Shown: positions 39,360 to 48,454 of the stretch, one piece after another
How the letters are laid out: each line of letters opens with the position of its first letter
Position numbering within the stretch: the first letter of the stretch is position 1
Assembly: GCF_007746075.1 (NCBI RefSeq)
Contig: NZ_CP036339.1
Span: forward strand, 6,005,829-6,069,828
Length of the DNA: 64,000 bases
Reading direction: 5' to 3'
Source: Lacipirellula limnantheis
GTDB lineage: Bacteria; Planctomycetota; Planctomycetia; Pirellulales; Lacipirellulaceae
Notes under the pieces: generated by a model
Told to the model about the DNA's origin: nothing
What the model saw: only the letters and a program-made list of their open reading frames with translations
The model's database searches: none
Position numbers and translations under genes: made by a program

Positions 39360-40664
39360 CTATCGCTTGTTGTCGCGCCGAAAGTAACGCCCTGCCCGGC
39401 CAATCTGCAACTGCCACGAGCCGAATCGCTCGGTGAGCCATTTGTAGAGTGACGCGCCCATCAAGGTGCCTAGCGCAACCGAGGCGAACACGAACACCGT
39501 TGTGGTCATGCCGTCTAGCCCCGCCGCCCGGTCGCTCAACATATGCTTCACGCTGACCAGTCCCAACGCACCGGGAACCAACAGCCAAAAAGTTGGCAGA
39601 AACGTCACGACGGCGGGCGGGCCCTTGAAACGCAGATGAATCAAGTAGCCCAGGGGCGTGGCGATCAGCATGCCGAAGAAGCCGCTCGCCGTGCGCCCAA
39701 CATAGGCCGCCGCGATTTGCTGCGTAGCGTACGCCGTAAGCAGAACCAGCATCATCCAGGGCCACGATTTACGTGGAGCCGAGAAGTGCAGATAGACGCC
39801 CGTGCCGAATACGATCACGCCGACCCAGGGCAACCACGCCGTCCAGCGTGCTGCCACAACCTCGTCCGCCACGTCGACGAGATTCTCAGGTTGATAGCCC
39901 GCGAGTACCGCCCCCGCCGCTAGTCCAAACGCTAAGAGCACCAACTGAACGAATCCGGTCACGAGCCGACTCGATCCGCTGACCATGTCGCCATACGCCA
40001 ATTCGACCATGCCTAGCGTCAGCATCGCGCCTGGCAAAAACGTCACGAGGGGCGGCACGAGTACATGCAACGGATCGACCGGCAACCCGTTTTTTATCGC
40101 CAGATACGTGAGCCCCGAGACCAGCGCCGCGACGACCACCGGCAATGGTACCGCGAGCACCGCCCGATTGCGATTGAGTGCCTTCACGAGGCCGACCACG
40201 GCGCCGAGCACGCACGCGGCGGCCAGATTCCAAGGAGTCGACAACAGGACCATCGCCACGCCGATTGACAAGATCGAGTGCCCGACGACGCTTCCCGCCA
40301 AACCGAACCGCGGCTGCTTCCGCAGAATCTCCGTGAGTCGCTTGATTCCCTCGCGGGGCGGCAGGTCGCCGCGTTGGGCCACGTCACCCAGCGTGTAGAC
40401 GTCGGCGATCTGATCCAACCGAAGCGTCTCGGTCGGTCCTTCGGCCAAGGTGACCCGCTCTGCCGCGCCATCGTGGATGCTGATAAAGATCGCGGTCGGG
40501 AACGTCACGACGCGCGAGCGGCGGACGCCATAGGCCGACGCAACCCGCCGCAGGACAAGCTCCACGTTGGCCGTTTGCTCGCCGGACGCCAGAAACGCCT
40601 GCCCCAAGCGAAACATGAACTCCAGCAGCTCATTCGTATCCGTCTTGGCAGGTTTAGCGTTCAC
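39360..40664 (-). CDS. ThrE-type threonine/serine exporter family protein
   Basis: 434 aa. An N-terminal DUF1212/ThrE domain (residues 1-260) opens with the soluble LEFMFRLGQAFLASGEQTAN segment and then about five helices. A C-terminal ThrE_2 domain (about 290-420) has another five helices and FLPTFWLLVPGALGLVSVKH. The family exports threonine and serine, or related amino acids. Both halves are in one chain, as in Corynebacterium ThrE. It converges with the M20 peptidase gene (60-base gap) and is followed downstream of an AbgT gene on the same strand; the cluster suggests handling of small peptides and amino acids. Confidence 0.9.
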   Translation of the reverse strand: MNAKPAKTDTNELLEFMFRLGQAFLASGEQTANVELVLRRVASAYGVRRSRVVTFPTAIFISIHDGAAERVTLAEGPTETLRLDQIADVYTLGDVAQRGDLPPREGIKRLTEILRKQPRFGLAGSVVGHSILSIGVAMVLLSTPWNLAAACVLGAVVGLVKALNRNRAVLAVPLPVVVAALVSGLTYLAIKNGLPVDPLHVLVPPLVTFLPGAMLTLGMVELAYGDMVSGSSRLVTGFVQLVLLAFGLAAGAVLAGYQPENLVDVADEVVAARWTAWLPWVGVIVFGTGVYLHFSAPRKSWPWMMLVLLTAYATQQIAAAYVGRTASGFFGMLIATPLGYLIHLRFKGPPAVVTFLPTFWLLVPGALGLVSVKHMLSDRAAGLDGMTTTVFVFASVALGTLMGASLYKWLTERFGSWQLQIGRAGRYFRRDNKR

Positions 40665-40719
40665 AGCCTTTGGTTTCCCGCCGCTGGTCAGATTCAGCCG
40701 GCATTTCGAATCGCGTCGC

Positions 40720-42252
40720 TCAAGGGCCGAACGGGAGGCCGCACAAGTACCACGCGAAGAACAGCGCCGTCCATGCGATGAACGTCGCGGCCGTGTAAGG
40801 CAGCATCATCGCCACCACGGTACCCACGCCGGCGGATTTCTGCCAGCGCTGCGCGAATCCGACCACGAGCGCGAAGTGGGGCAACAGCGGATTGATCACG
40901 TTGGGCGGCGAATCGCTCACGCGGTAGGCGGCCAGCACCGCCTCCGGCTCGATGCCCAGCTTGAGGAACAGGGGCACGAACACCGGCGCGAGGATCGCCC
41001 ATTTCGGCAGGATGTTCGGCACGGGGATGCTCATCAATACGCCGATGACCAGGAACGCGAGCAGCAAGGTGACATTGTTGAGGTCCGCGTCCTTGAGCAG
41101 ATCGGCTAGGTTGACCGCCAACACCGTGCCGATATTGCTAAAATTGAAATAAGCCACAAACTGGCTGATCACGAAGAACAGCAGCAAGAGGCCGGCCAGG
41201 TCGGCGAGCGTCTTCGTCATGGCGTCGATCGCCGCGTCGGCCGAACGAATGGTGTTCGCGCCCCAGCCGTAGGCGAGCCCAGTGACTCCGAACGCGAGCA
41301 TGATTAGAAACACGAGGCTATCCATCAGCGGCGAATTGCCGACGAGCATGCCAGTCTCGGGATTTCGCAGCGGCGCGTGCTGCGGCAGCGTCAGATAGGC
41401 AATCAACGCCAGGTAGGCGACGAGCGCCACGCCCGCCCAAACTAGGCCGCGCGACTCGGTGCTCGACATCTTGACGTTCTCGGCCGGCGGCGCTTCGCCG
41501 CCGTACGCGCCCAGTCGCGGCTCGACGACCCAATCGGACACGATCGTGCAGACCACGATGAGCACGATACTAGACGCCGCGCCAAAGTAAAAATTCGACG
41601 TCATATCGATGGAGAGCGTGGGATCGACGGCGTGGATCGCGTCGTTCGTCATCTCGGCCAGGATGCCGTCGATGGGCTTCACGAGAAAATTCGCCCCAAA
41701 CGCCGCCGCGACGCCGGCAAAAGCGGCCGCCAACCCAGCGAGCGGATGCCGCTTCAAGCTGTGAAACGCGATCGCGCCCAAGGGTATGAGCACGAGGTAG
41801 CCCGCGTCGGAGGCGATGCTCGACAAAACGCCGAGTGTCACGATGATCGCGGTGATCGCGCTCCGCGGCGCGACCTCCACCGTCTTGCGGATCAGAGCCG
41901 TGATCAGTCCCGACCGCTCCGCAAGGCCGATGCCGATCATCGCTACGAGGATGATTCCCACCGGGCCGAAGTTGATGAAGTTCGGCACGACCGACGTAAA
42001 GATGAAGCGGATGCCCTCGGCCGACAGCAGGCTCCGCACCGCCGTGGTCACCCGCTCCGCTTCATGCGTTTCGACGTTGATCCGTTCGTACGATGCGCTG
42101 ACGCGGCCCAGATTTAAGAGATGCGACAACCCGATCACGAACACAATCATCAATAGAAACAGGACTGCCGGATGCGGCACTCGATTGCCGAGCCGTTCGA
42201 TCGCGTCCAACATGCGATTACCGGCCGGAGGCGATTCCACATCGTTGCTCAT
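40720..42252 (-). CDS. AbgT-family transporter (second copy)
   Basis: 510 aa from the ATG at 42252 (MSNDVESPPAGN); an in-frame start at 42300 adds 16 residues unlike the family. Same layout as the copy at 36528: NRVPHPAVLFLLMIVFVIGL, VVPNFINFGPVGIILVAMIG, SSIASDAGYLVLIPLGAI, AFGANFLVKPIDGILAEMTN and SDSPPNVINPLLPHFALVVG. The two differ at many positions, so this is an old duplication or independent acquisition. It precedes the exporter gene with a 55-base gap and may be cotranscribed. Confidence 0.94.
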   Translation of the reverse strand: MSNDVESPPAGNRMLDAIERLGNRVPHPAVLFLLMIVFVIGLSHLLNLGRVSASYERINVETHEAERVTTAVRSLLSAEGIRFIFTSVVPNFINFGPVGIILVAMIGIGLAERSGLITALIRKTVEVAPRSAITAIIVTLGVLSSIASDAGYLVLIPLGAIAFHSLKRHPLAGLAAAFAGVAAAFGANFLVKPIDGILAEMTNDAIHAVDPTLSIDMTSNFYFGAASSIVLIVVCTIVSDWVVEPRLGAYGGEAPPAENVKMSSTESRGLVWAGVALVAYLALIAYLTLPQHAPLRNPETGMLVGNSPLMDSLVFLIMLAFGVTGLAYGWGANTIRSADAAIDAMTKTLADLAGLLLLFFVISQFVAYFNFSNIGTVLAVNLADLLKDADLNNVTLLLAFLVIGVLMSIPVPNILPKWAILAPVFVPLFLKLGIEPEAVLAAYRVSDSPPNVINPLLPHFALVVGFAQRWQKSAGVGTVVAMMLPYTAATFIAWTALFFAWYLCGLPFGP

Positions 42253-42300
42253 ACCGTCCACCTGCCAGAACAGTCCGCGGACGGCCGGCGAATGAGTCAA

Positions 42301-43091
42301 TCGCCCTGACCGCAGCGAACGTATTGTAGCTGACGCAAGCCACTACCCACACTCCCGAGGCGACAGCTATGGGCCTTGAGCGCCGTCAGACAATCGACGA
42401 ATTTTGCGGCTGGGAAGCAAGTATACACCCAAACAACATCAACAAGCTCGCGTCGGCTACAACCGCCGCCTCGGGTTGCACCGCGATCCTAATCCCCGAA
42501 ATCCTTCGCGGCTGGTTGTGGAGGATATCACCTGACGAAGGCGTGCCTAGAAGCGTGCGTCGAGGTGACTGAAGGAAACACTCAGTTGCGGCCGTTCAGT
42601 GATTCGACGACATCGAGTTGTGTGCGCCTGTGAATTCTGAACGGGATTCACTGTTCAACCCGAACAAAATTCCACTTTATCGGACGCTGTCGAATCCCGG
42701 TCCCCCGCTTGAAGCCCGGAGCCAGCGTCTGGCGACACCATCAAGCTCGGGTTCGACGTTTGATGGGGCATTGATAGGTGACTTGAGTTTAGAAAATGTC
42801 CGGCCCGGAGATTCGTCGGCAAAGGGACTTGCGACGACGAGTGCCGCCAAACGAACGTATCTGACATGAGGTACCGTCAGCGGCAAACGCAGGCAGCAAT
42901 GCGGCAGCCTTAAGCTTGAAATCTGGTGCGTAATGACGGTTCGTCCTGGGTTGCTTCGAAGCTGCCGATTCTCTGTCCGCTCCGACGACAGGGACTTAAG
43001 ATTGAAGCAGTCCGAGGCCATCCGTTAGAATAGGCAACTGCTTTCTGAATATTCCCTTCAATATGTAGGGCTTACTGAAGAAGTTTCTGTC
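42301..43091. other. Long region without supported gene, left of the integron-like array
   Basis: Several frames are open on both strands, but none resembles a known protein and none has a convincing ribosome-binding site. In an integron, the integrase would be expected here on the minus strand; no IntI tyrosine-recombinase motif was found. Confidence 0.5.
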
Positions 43092-43107
43092 TAATAACAA
43101 GTTAGGC
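43092..43107 (+). other. attI-like integron core site
   Basis: TAATAACAAGTTAGGC. The right half is the R-prime box GTTAGGC (43101-43107), and the inverted left half gives AAC-AA-GTT, close to the class 1 attI end AACAAAGTTAGGC. No palindromic attC arm is found upstream, so this looks like an attI simple site rather than an attC. It marks the left boundary of the first cassette. Confidence 0.55.
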
Positions 43108-43179
43108 GTACATGAGGCTTGGACAAAGAGAGCCACGTTCAGTTCGGGCTATCAGAGCAATTGAGTTGGGGGCATCGCC

Positions 43180-43428
43180 ATGAAATACGACTCCGTCCGC
43201 GTCTTGAAATTTGTGACATACAGCGCCATTTCTGTGGGTGTCCTGTTGGTTGCTGCCATCCTGACGGTGATGTTCCTTGCCCGTGGAAAGTCGGGTGATG
43301 ACGGCGACATCGCGGGTGTAGTCGCCCCTGCCTTGTTAGGGACGTGCGTGTCTGGCGTGGTTGCTGCCATTGCGGCTTCCCTTCAGAGACGCGAGCAGCG
43401 AACGATGCAAAACCAATCAGCCGCCTAA
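43180..43428 (+). CDS. Cassette-borne small membrane protein of unknown function
   Basis: 82 aa; ATG preceded by GGGGG. Two predicted membrane helices: FVTYSAISVGVLLVAAILTV (about residues 11-32) and IAGVVAPALLGTCVSGVVAA (about 43-65), then a short basic tail. I do not recognise the family. The TAA stop (43426-43428) lies inside the R-double-prime box of attC1, a typical gene-cassette layout, and the gene occupies most of a 406-bp cassette (43102-43507). Confidence 0.7.
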   Translation: MKYDSVRVLKFVTYSAISVGVLLVAAILTVMFLARGKSGDDGDIAGVVAPALLGTCVSGVVAAIAASLQRREQRTMQNQSAA

Positions 43429-43513
43429 CAATGCCGTGAACCGAATCGGCGAAGTTGGCCCGCTATTAAATAGAGAATCTTTCGTCGCCGATCGGTTACG
43501 GCCGGCGTTATCC
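43423..43513 (+). other. attC recombination site 1
   Basis: R-double-prime GCCTAAC (43423-43429) and R-prime GTTATCC (43507-43513) flank an imperfect palindrome. GCCGT (43433) pairs with ACGGC (43498), AACCG (43439) with CGGTT (43493), and ATCGGCGA (43445) with TCGCCGAT (43485). These 18 bp are interrupted only by unpaired G43438 and A44 (43444), both on one strand, like the extrahelical bases that give attC its orientation. GCCTAAC is the exact reverse complement of the GTTAGGC box at 43101, which would be joined to it in the circular cassette. Confidence 0.85.
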
Positions 43514-43517
43514 CGCT

Positions 43518-43826
43518 ATAGAACAGCAGCGTTGTCCAGTATGTGCGACTCCTGTCGATATGAATCATCGATACCCGCACTATCTCTGCCGTTCGTGCGC
43601 TGCTTTGGCATCAGCGCCAGATGGCCGAAAGCTTCACTTTACAAATGGGGACGCGGCGTACGCCGATTCAGGCGAAGCCTACAAAAGCCATGTTTGCTTC
43701 ATTAAAGGCATCACCTGCTGGGCACAAGAAGCACAATTTGGCGGCACCGTGATAGAGGCCATTCCGCCCGAAGCGTTACGACAATTCATCGATCGCTCTG
43801 GACGACCAACCGTCGTCGCGGGATAA
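43518..43826 (+). CDS. Cassette-borne zinc-ribbon protein of unknown function
   Basis: Frame IEQQRCPVCATPVD then MNHRYPHYLCRSCAALA shows a C-x2-C ... C-x2-C zinc ribbon, then a conserved-looking body (GRKLHFTN, YADSGEAYKSHVCFIKG, CWAQEAQFGGTVIEA). The ribbon requires translation from about 43518, where the only candidate start is ATA; the first ATG (43560) would lose the first Cys pair. Similar small zinc-ribbon proteins of unknown function occur in many bacteria. The TAA stop (43824-43826) lies in the R-double-prime box of attC2. The cassette is 43508-43915. Confidence 0.65.
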   Translation: MEQQRCPVCATPVDMNHRYPHYLCRSCAALASAPDGRKLHFTNGDAAYADSGEAYKSHVCFIKGITCWAQEAQFGGTVIEAIPPEALRQFIDRSGRPTVVAG

Positions 43827-43921
43827 CCAAACGTTGCAATGGACCGGCCCCGCGTCGGGCGTTCTTATAAATTGAAGGTTGGCCGGCGCGGTGGCGGCCA
43901 TTGCACGTTGGTCCGTTAGGC
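43821..43921 (+). other. attC recombination site 2
   Basis: R-double-prime GGATAAC (43821-43827) and R-prime GTTAGGC (43915-43921). The stem pairs CCA, ACGT and GCAATGG on the left (43827-43842) with CCATTGC, ACGT and TGG on the right (43898-43911), leaving single unpaired bases (one A, and T43835) on the left strand. GGATAAC is the exact reverse complement of GTTATCC at 43507, the left boundary of this cassette, as the circular-cassette model requires. Confidence 0.82.
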
Positions 43922-44370
43922 CCCATGAGGGCGTGTCATGACGCTTGACTTCTTGAGCGAAATGTCGGTTCGTCCTTACGCAGTTAGCATTGCCCTCAAT
44001 ACGATTCCGCCGGCGCAACCGTCGCCTCGGACCGAGTAAATACTCTCCGGGCGGAATGTCACGCCGCCCGTTCGCAAGTGCTCAAACCTGCTACAATCCA
44101 AGCCATGCCGCCCTTGAGTGGGCTGCGAAGATCGCCAAGTCCTGCCGCTGCGCGCAAGAACTCTGCAAATTCGGGTGCGACCCTGAGAGTTGACTGGCGA
44201 GGCGACGTCCTTGCAATCCGCGCCACCCTTAGGCTCGCTCTGGTTCCGCAGTACGCTAACCGCGCAGCACTGATAGAACTTAACCGCGGGGGCAAACTGC
44301 CGGACAGCTCGTTTCTCAAAAGAACGTTCTCGCCGGCAGGGCGAAATATCCGCAACGCCGCGACACACAC
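43922..44370. other. Region right of the cassette array, no supported gene
   Basis: By the cassette rule a third unit starting TTAGGC at 43916 should end in GCCTAAC; I find no such box before the minus-strand gene at 44371. Frames here show no family similarity. Confidence 0.45.
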
Positions 44371-45678
44371 TCACCGACGCCTGGGCCGCTGCACACCGAC
44401 TCCACTCGCGAAGAATATTCCCAGACAAATAACAAGTGAGTGTGGTTCTGGAACGAGATCGTATCGGGCGACGAATGCGTCGGCGTCAGCGACGTAATAA
44501 TCGTTTAACGTATAAAGATTTCCACCGGCTACAAAAACGCGTCCGAATGAATCGACTTCAATTCCCGTCAAATAATCATCGCCCTGCGTTCCGAATCGCT
44601 CTTGCCAAAGTAGATTTCCATTTGCATCGTATTTCACCCAGAGGGCGTCGTAATTATCAACCCCGGGATTTGTGCCCAAGAATTTTCCAATGGTTCCAGC
44701 AGCAAAAATATTTCCCGCTGAATCAACAGTGACATTTTCAAAACCGTCTACGACATCCGCTGCGAAAATGCGATTCCAAAGCTGATTTCCATTCGAGTCA
44801 AATTTCGCGACAAATGCGTCGCTTCGCAATTCGTTTTTGGGACGGTTCGTAAGTCCCACTACATATATGTTGCCAAATAAATCCGTCGCGGAATTTGTTG
44901 CGAAAGTGCCATGCACCGGATTTGAAGAGAAATCGAGCACTCTGTTCCACACGACATTTCCTGACGAGTCCAGTCGCGCTAAAAACGATGTGCGTCCTTG
45001 CCCGGCGACAACGACATCTTGGTTCGGCAACAACGACACTCCCATCGCATATGGCCCTAGACCTCCAAGCTGACTAACCCACTGAAAATCGCCGTTCGAA
45101 TCGAACTTCGCCACATACGCACCGTTGATCAAGTCGACTGGCTCACCCGTAATGTTGAATGTCGCGCCGGCTACAAATGCATTTCCCTGGGTATCAACAG
45201 CAACGTCAAGATCAAAGTCATTGTTCGACGATCGCCCATATTGCTGATTCCACAGAATAGTACCGGCATGATCGAGCTTTATCAGAAAGGCGTCGGTGTT
45301 AACTCGCGATCCTAAACCTGCTGTTTCACTTCCTAAGTAAAGGTTGTCTGCGACGTCAAATTCCGCACTTCGAATTCGTCCCTCCTGAAGTTGTTGCATC
45401 CAAATCGAGTTGCCAGACGGATCGAATTTTGTGATGACTTGGCCAGAAAACGCATTTGGCGTCGGCGAGGCGCCATAAATCGCGACAGATTCGGCGATCA
45501 AATACGGGGCACCGGCCGAATCAATAGCCAAGGCAGTCGCAGAATCGCGTTGGCCGAGACCACTGTAAGTCACCCAAGCCCGCGTGTACGTGCCAGCAGC
45601 AAGTGATTGAGGCAAATTATGCGAACAAAGAATGGCGATGAGCAGCCCAACTAAATGGCGTGCGGATTTGCACTTCAT
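44371..45678 (-). CDS. Secreted SBBP-repeat beta-propeller protein with PEP-CTERM tail
   Basis: 435 aa from the ATG at 45678 (MKCKSARHLVGLLIAILCSH signal peptide). It has about seven repeats of the SBBP kind, each with a D-x-x-GN-x-x-W core, for example FDPSGNSIWMQQL, FDSNGDFQWVSQLG, FDSNGNQLWNRIF and YDANGNLLWQERFG, alternating with VDTQGNAFVAG-type strands. The end VPEPHSLVICLGIFFASGVG then RRR is a PEP-CTERM exosortase signal. GC content and third positions are clearly lower than in neighbouring genes, which suggests acquisition by transfer. Likely a surface or exopolysaccharide-associated protein. Confidence 0.88.
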   Translation of the reverse strand: MKCKSARHLVGLLIAILCSHNLPQSLAAGTYTRAWVTYSGLGQRDSATALAIDSAGAPYLIAESVAIYGASPTPNAFSGQVITKFDPSGNSIWMQQLQEGRIRSAEFDVADNLYLGSETAGLGSRVNTDAFLIKLDHAGTILWNQQYGRSSNNDFDLDVAVDTQGNAFVAGATFNITGEPVDLINGAYVAKFDSNGDFQWVSQLGGLGPYAMGVSLLPNQDVVVAGQGRTSFLARLDSSGNVVWNRVLDFSSNPVHGTFATNSATDLFGNIYVVGLTNRPKNELRSDAFVAKFDSNGNQLWNRIFAADVVDGFENVTVDSAGNIFAAGTIGKFLGTNPGVDNYDALWVKYDANGNLLWQERFGTQGDDYLTGIEVDSFGRVFVAGGNLYTLNDYYVADADAFVARYDLVPEPHSLVICLGIFFASGVGVQRPRRR

Positions 45679-46606
45679 TGACGTCCCTTCAACAGCGACA
45701 ATGAAAAATGATTGTCGCAAACTTTGCCCAGACCCGCGGCTGCACTTTAATGTGCCAAATCAAATGAGTCAAGAAATACGCGACATGTCGCTCGTTGCGA
45801 ATCCGAAGCATTTTTGAAGTGGAAATCTCCAACTGCGCTCTCACCGACGTCAAAACGATTATCTCCCCGGCGTAAAATGGCCACTCGTCGGCATCGATTC
45901 CGACGCCGATAACGCCGCGCGGGTCCTCCCAACCGCCATCGCTTACTCGTTGAGATGGAAAAGAAAATTTGAAGATCTCGATTGCAGCGGTAGCGATGAT
46001 GAGGCCCACGACGAGCTAGTAGCCGTAGTACCTTCGAACAACCGAGTTACGGCCGAGGGATTGGGTGTTTTTCGATTCTACGGACAATGCTAGTGAATGC
46101 GGAACCTATCACAGTTCAACGAAACTGCAAATAAATTCCATACAGGAGATATGGAACGCGGCTGCTAATACCGTAGCGACGAATTGCGTAAGGTGGGCGT
46201 GACATTTGTCGATCAATGCGTTGTTCACCCCGGCGGGCAGCGGGATGTCCGAGCAGCATTCGGGGGCGGGAAGAAAAGGACGCCGAATCGCGTTTGGATA
46301 GGTGTCGCAGCGATACGGCACGCGGAAAAAGCGTAATTAACTCGTCGCGCCAGCGAAACGGTGAGACACCCCAGGAATGGACCGTTTCTCGGCACCGTTT
46401 GATGGCACGCGGCTCGTTTACCGAAAACTCATCGTCCGAATGCGAGCGAGACTTTCGGGGAACTCCTACCACACGACGGCGCCGGGATTCGGTTTGTGGT
46501 CTGACAGTTTAGTACGGGCCCGGGCATGCCGAAAAACCGGTTGTAGCAAAATCAGTTAGATGCGTACTTGATCGCTGTGTCCGAACACGAGGATTCTTAG
46601 CCGAAT
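45679..46606. other. AT-richer intergenic region, no confident gene
   Basis: Contains the promoter side of the SBBP-repeat gene. A minus-strand frame at 45689-46009 (106 codons) and one at 46116-46472 are open but unrecognised. The first overlaps the start region of the SBBP gene. I do not call either. Confidence 0.4.
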
Positions 46607-47959
46607 CTACCGTTTGGTTTCGGCCCAGCTTTGAATGCCGATGATCGGTAGAGCAAACTTGAATGCTTCCTCCCAGTCAGGATCGTCTGCGCGCCGGAAG
46701 CACTCGTAGATCATTTTTGCGGGACGTGGATTGGATTCTGCTGGTGCGAAACGCCTCAGACCTAGCCGCAAGCCACCTTCATGCGGATGATCCACATGCC
46801 GATGCAAAATGAACGCGTCCACGCCATCAAGTCTGGCAACCTTGCGATAGGCATAACAGTACGCGGCTGCCTGAATAGCTTCGCCCGTGGGACCGTCAGG
46901 TGTGTGAAACCCTTGCTCGCTCAAAATGACACGACGGGGTTGGCCCTCATACAGCAACTCCGGACGTTGCAAATAATCGGTGAGCACCTCAAGGTTCTTG
47001 AACGTGATCCGCGGAGTTGTTGGCTCCAGAAGGGCGCTCTTGTCGTTCCAGAACCGCGGCTCGAACAAATTCTCGGGATAGGGATGGTATGCCACATGCC
47101 AGTCGAAGTTGCTCTCATTATCCTCCCTTCCACGTCGAACCAAGTAGTCGATGAGGTCCTTGCCCGCGAATGCCTCGTGGTCGTCACTAGCCGGGACGCG
47201 AATATTCCAGTGATGATCCAGGGAGACGTAGACTCGTGCCCACGAGGAATGTCGACGTACGGCACGATGCACGAGCTGCAGTGCCGACGAGTAATCGTCG
47301 GCAAACTCCGACATCGTCACACGCCCCATGTTGCTCCACCACCAGTGCGAGTTAACTTCGTTGCCGAGGACGTAACCGGCGACACGGCCATACTGTTTGT
47401 CGGGACGCGACCAACGATGAGCAAGGAACTCCATAGTCGCTTGTAACCATGCTCGTCCTTCAGCAGTTCGAGTATTGAACGCCGACAGGCGGTGCGGCGC
47501 CTTGTCGTCATAGTTTGGATGGAGCATGACGCGATTTACTTCGGCGTCGCTATCCTTATAAACCAGGATTATCAAATGGACGACTACGCTATGACTGGAC
47601 AGCGTCTTGATCGTGTGGTCCAGCCGCTCGACGGGTTCCCGGCGAAAATGGAACGTCCGCCCATCGGTCGTCCAGGGCAGATAAGCAACGTCAACATTAC
47701 CCGAATTCGGCGCGATGAGCTCCGAGAGGTTGACGTTTAGTGCTGCGTGCTTAATGCCTAGCTCCAGGGCGTCGTCAAGCAGTTCCACTTGCAGACCCTT
47801 CTTGGATGCTGCTTCCGGGTAAGCTGCGACATTTCGAGCCCCGTCTTGGCCAACACTAATCGCGGGCCAGACCAAGCACGCTAGCAGCAAAAAGCTCTTC
47901 GCGACGACACTCACGCAGTGGGCGGACCCGATAGATCGCGGAACTCGTTTAGTGACCAC
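46607..47959 (-). CDS. Secreted DUF5722 (glycoside-hydrolase-like TIM barrel) protein
   Basis: 450 aa with a hydrophobic export segment at residues about 19-37 (VAKSFLLLACLVWPAISVGQ). The rest matches the DUF5722 layout: IKHAALNVNLSELIAPNSGN, GYVLGNEVNSHWWWS, VYVSLDHHWN, FDWHVAYHPYPENLFEPRFW and VILSEQGFHT near the end. The spacing of NE (in LGNEVN) and SE (in LSEQGF) is that of the acid/base and nucleophile pair of clan GH-A glycosidases, so a sugar hydrolase is likely, though the substrate is unknown. Monocistronic. Confidence 0.85.
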   Translation of the reverse strand: MVTKRVPRSIGSAHCVSVVAKSFLLLACLVWPAISVGQDGARNVAAYPEAASKKGLQVELLDDALELGIKHAALNVNLSELIAPNSGNVDVAYLPWTTDGRTFHFRREPVERLDHTIKTLSSHSVVVHLIILVYKDSDAEVNRVMLHPNYDDKAPHRLSAFNTRTAEGRAWLQATMEFLAHRWSRPDKQYGRVAGYVLGNEVNSHWWWSNMGRVTMSEFADDYSSALQLVHRAVRRHSSWARVYVSLDHHWNIRVPASDDHEAFAGKDLIDYLVRRGREDNESNFDWHVAYHPYPENLFEPRFWNDKSALLEPTTPRITFKNLEVLTDYLQRPELLYEGQPRRVILSEQGFHTPDGPTGEAIQAAAYCYAYRKVARLDGVDAFILHRHVDHPHEGGLRLGLRRFAPAESNPRPAKMIYECFRRADDPDWEEAFKFALPIIGIQSWAETKR

Positions 47960-48454
47960 ACTGAATCGGCTCTAAAGTTCAGCTACATACAGATGAGTAC
48001 ACCGCATAGATTGTATTCCGCCAATGTACTTATTGCGAGTTTATGTCCGAGCGGGCAGATATTATTTTCAACGGACTAGTGGCCGACCAGGACGCCAAGC
48101 CTCGTAAGCGGAGTTTTGGAAACTCAGTACGCCGTGCAAGTCGGCGATCTCCAGTGGGCGCGAACCCCACCTGGCCAATCGGTCGCTCGGCCGGAAGCAA
48201 TCAGGGCGATGAAGGACCGGGCAGCGAGTATCAAAACTCGTTAACACGTGAGACTGTCAACAACTGACCGCTTTGACGTCGCCTGGCCTCAATGTCAAAA
48301 TCTCTTCCAACTCCCGACATGGCTCCGGTATTCCGGAAACTTCCTTGCTGTTCGGCCTGACACGCGGCCATGATTATGGCTGCCGCAGCGCCCCGTCGAC
48401 CCAACACTGCGTAGCGACCAATTCAGCCATAATAAGTCGGGCATCAGGAGACAA
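47960..48454. other. Intergenic region between divergent genes
   Basis: Upstream region of both the DUF5722 gene and ecotin. An AT-rich stretch at 47985-48070 may hold the leftward promoter. No gene supported. Confidence 0.4.

Noticed and set aside
42618..42869. 83-codon ORF left of the cassette array
   Set aside because: Low-complexity Ser/Pro-rich chance-like frame; checked as a possible integrase fragment but no recombinase motif is present.
42880..42970. CGGCAGC ... GCTGCCG imperfect palindrome as a third attC
   Set aside because: No matching R boxes at the right distances, and the arms do not show the one-sided bulges of the two real sites.
45689..46009. 106-codon minus-strand ORF
   Set aside because: Unrecognised, lies over the start region of the SBBP-repeat gene, and has no clear ribosome-binding site.
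46116..46472. 118-codon minus-strand ORF
   Set aside because: No motif, helix pattern or neighbour support; Arg/Ser-rich as expected from a chance frame.
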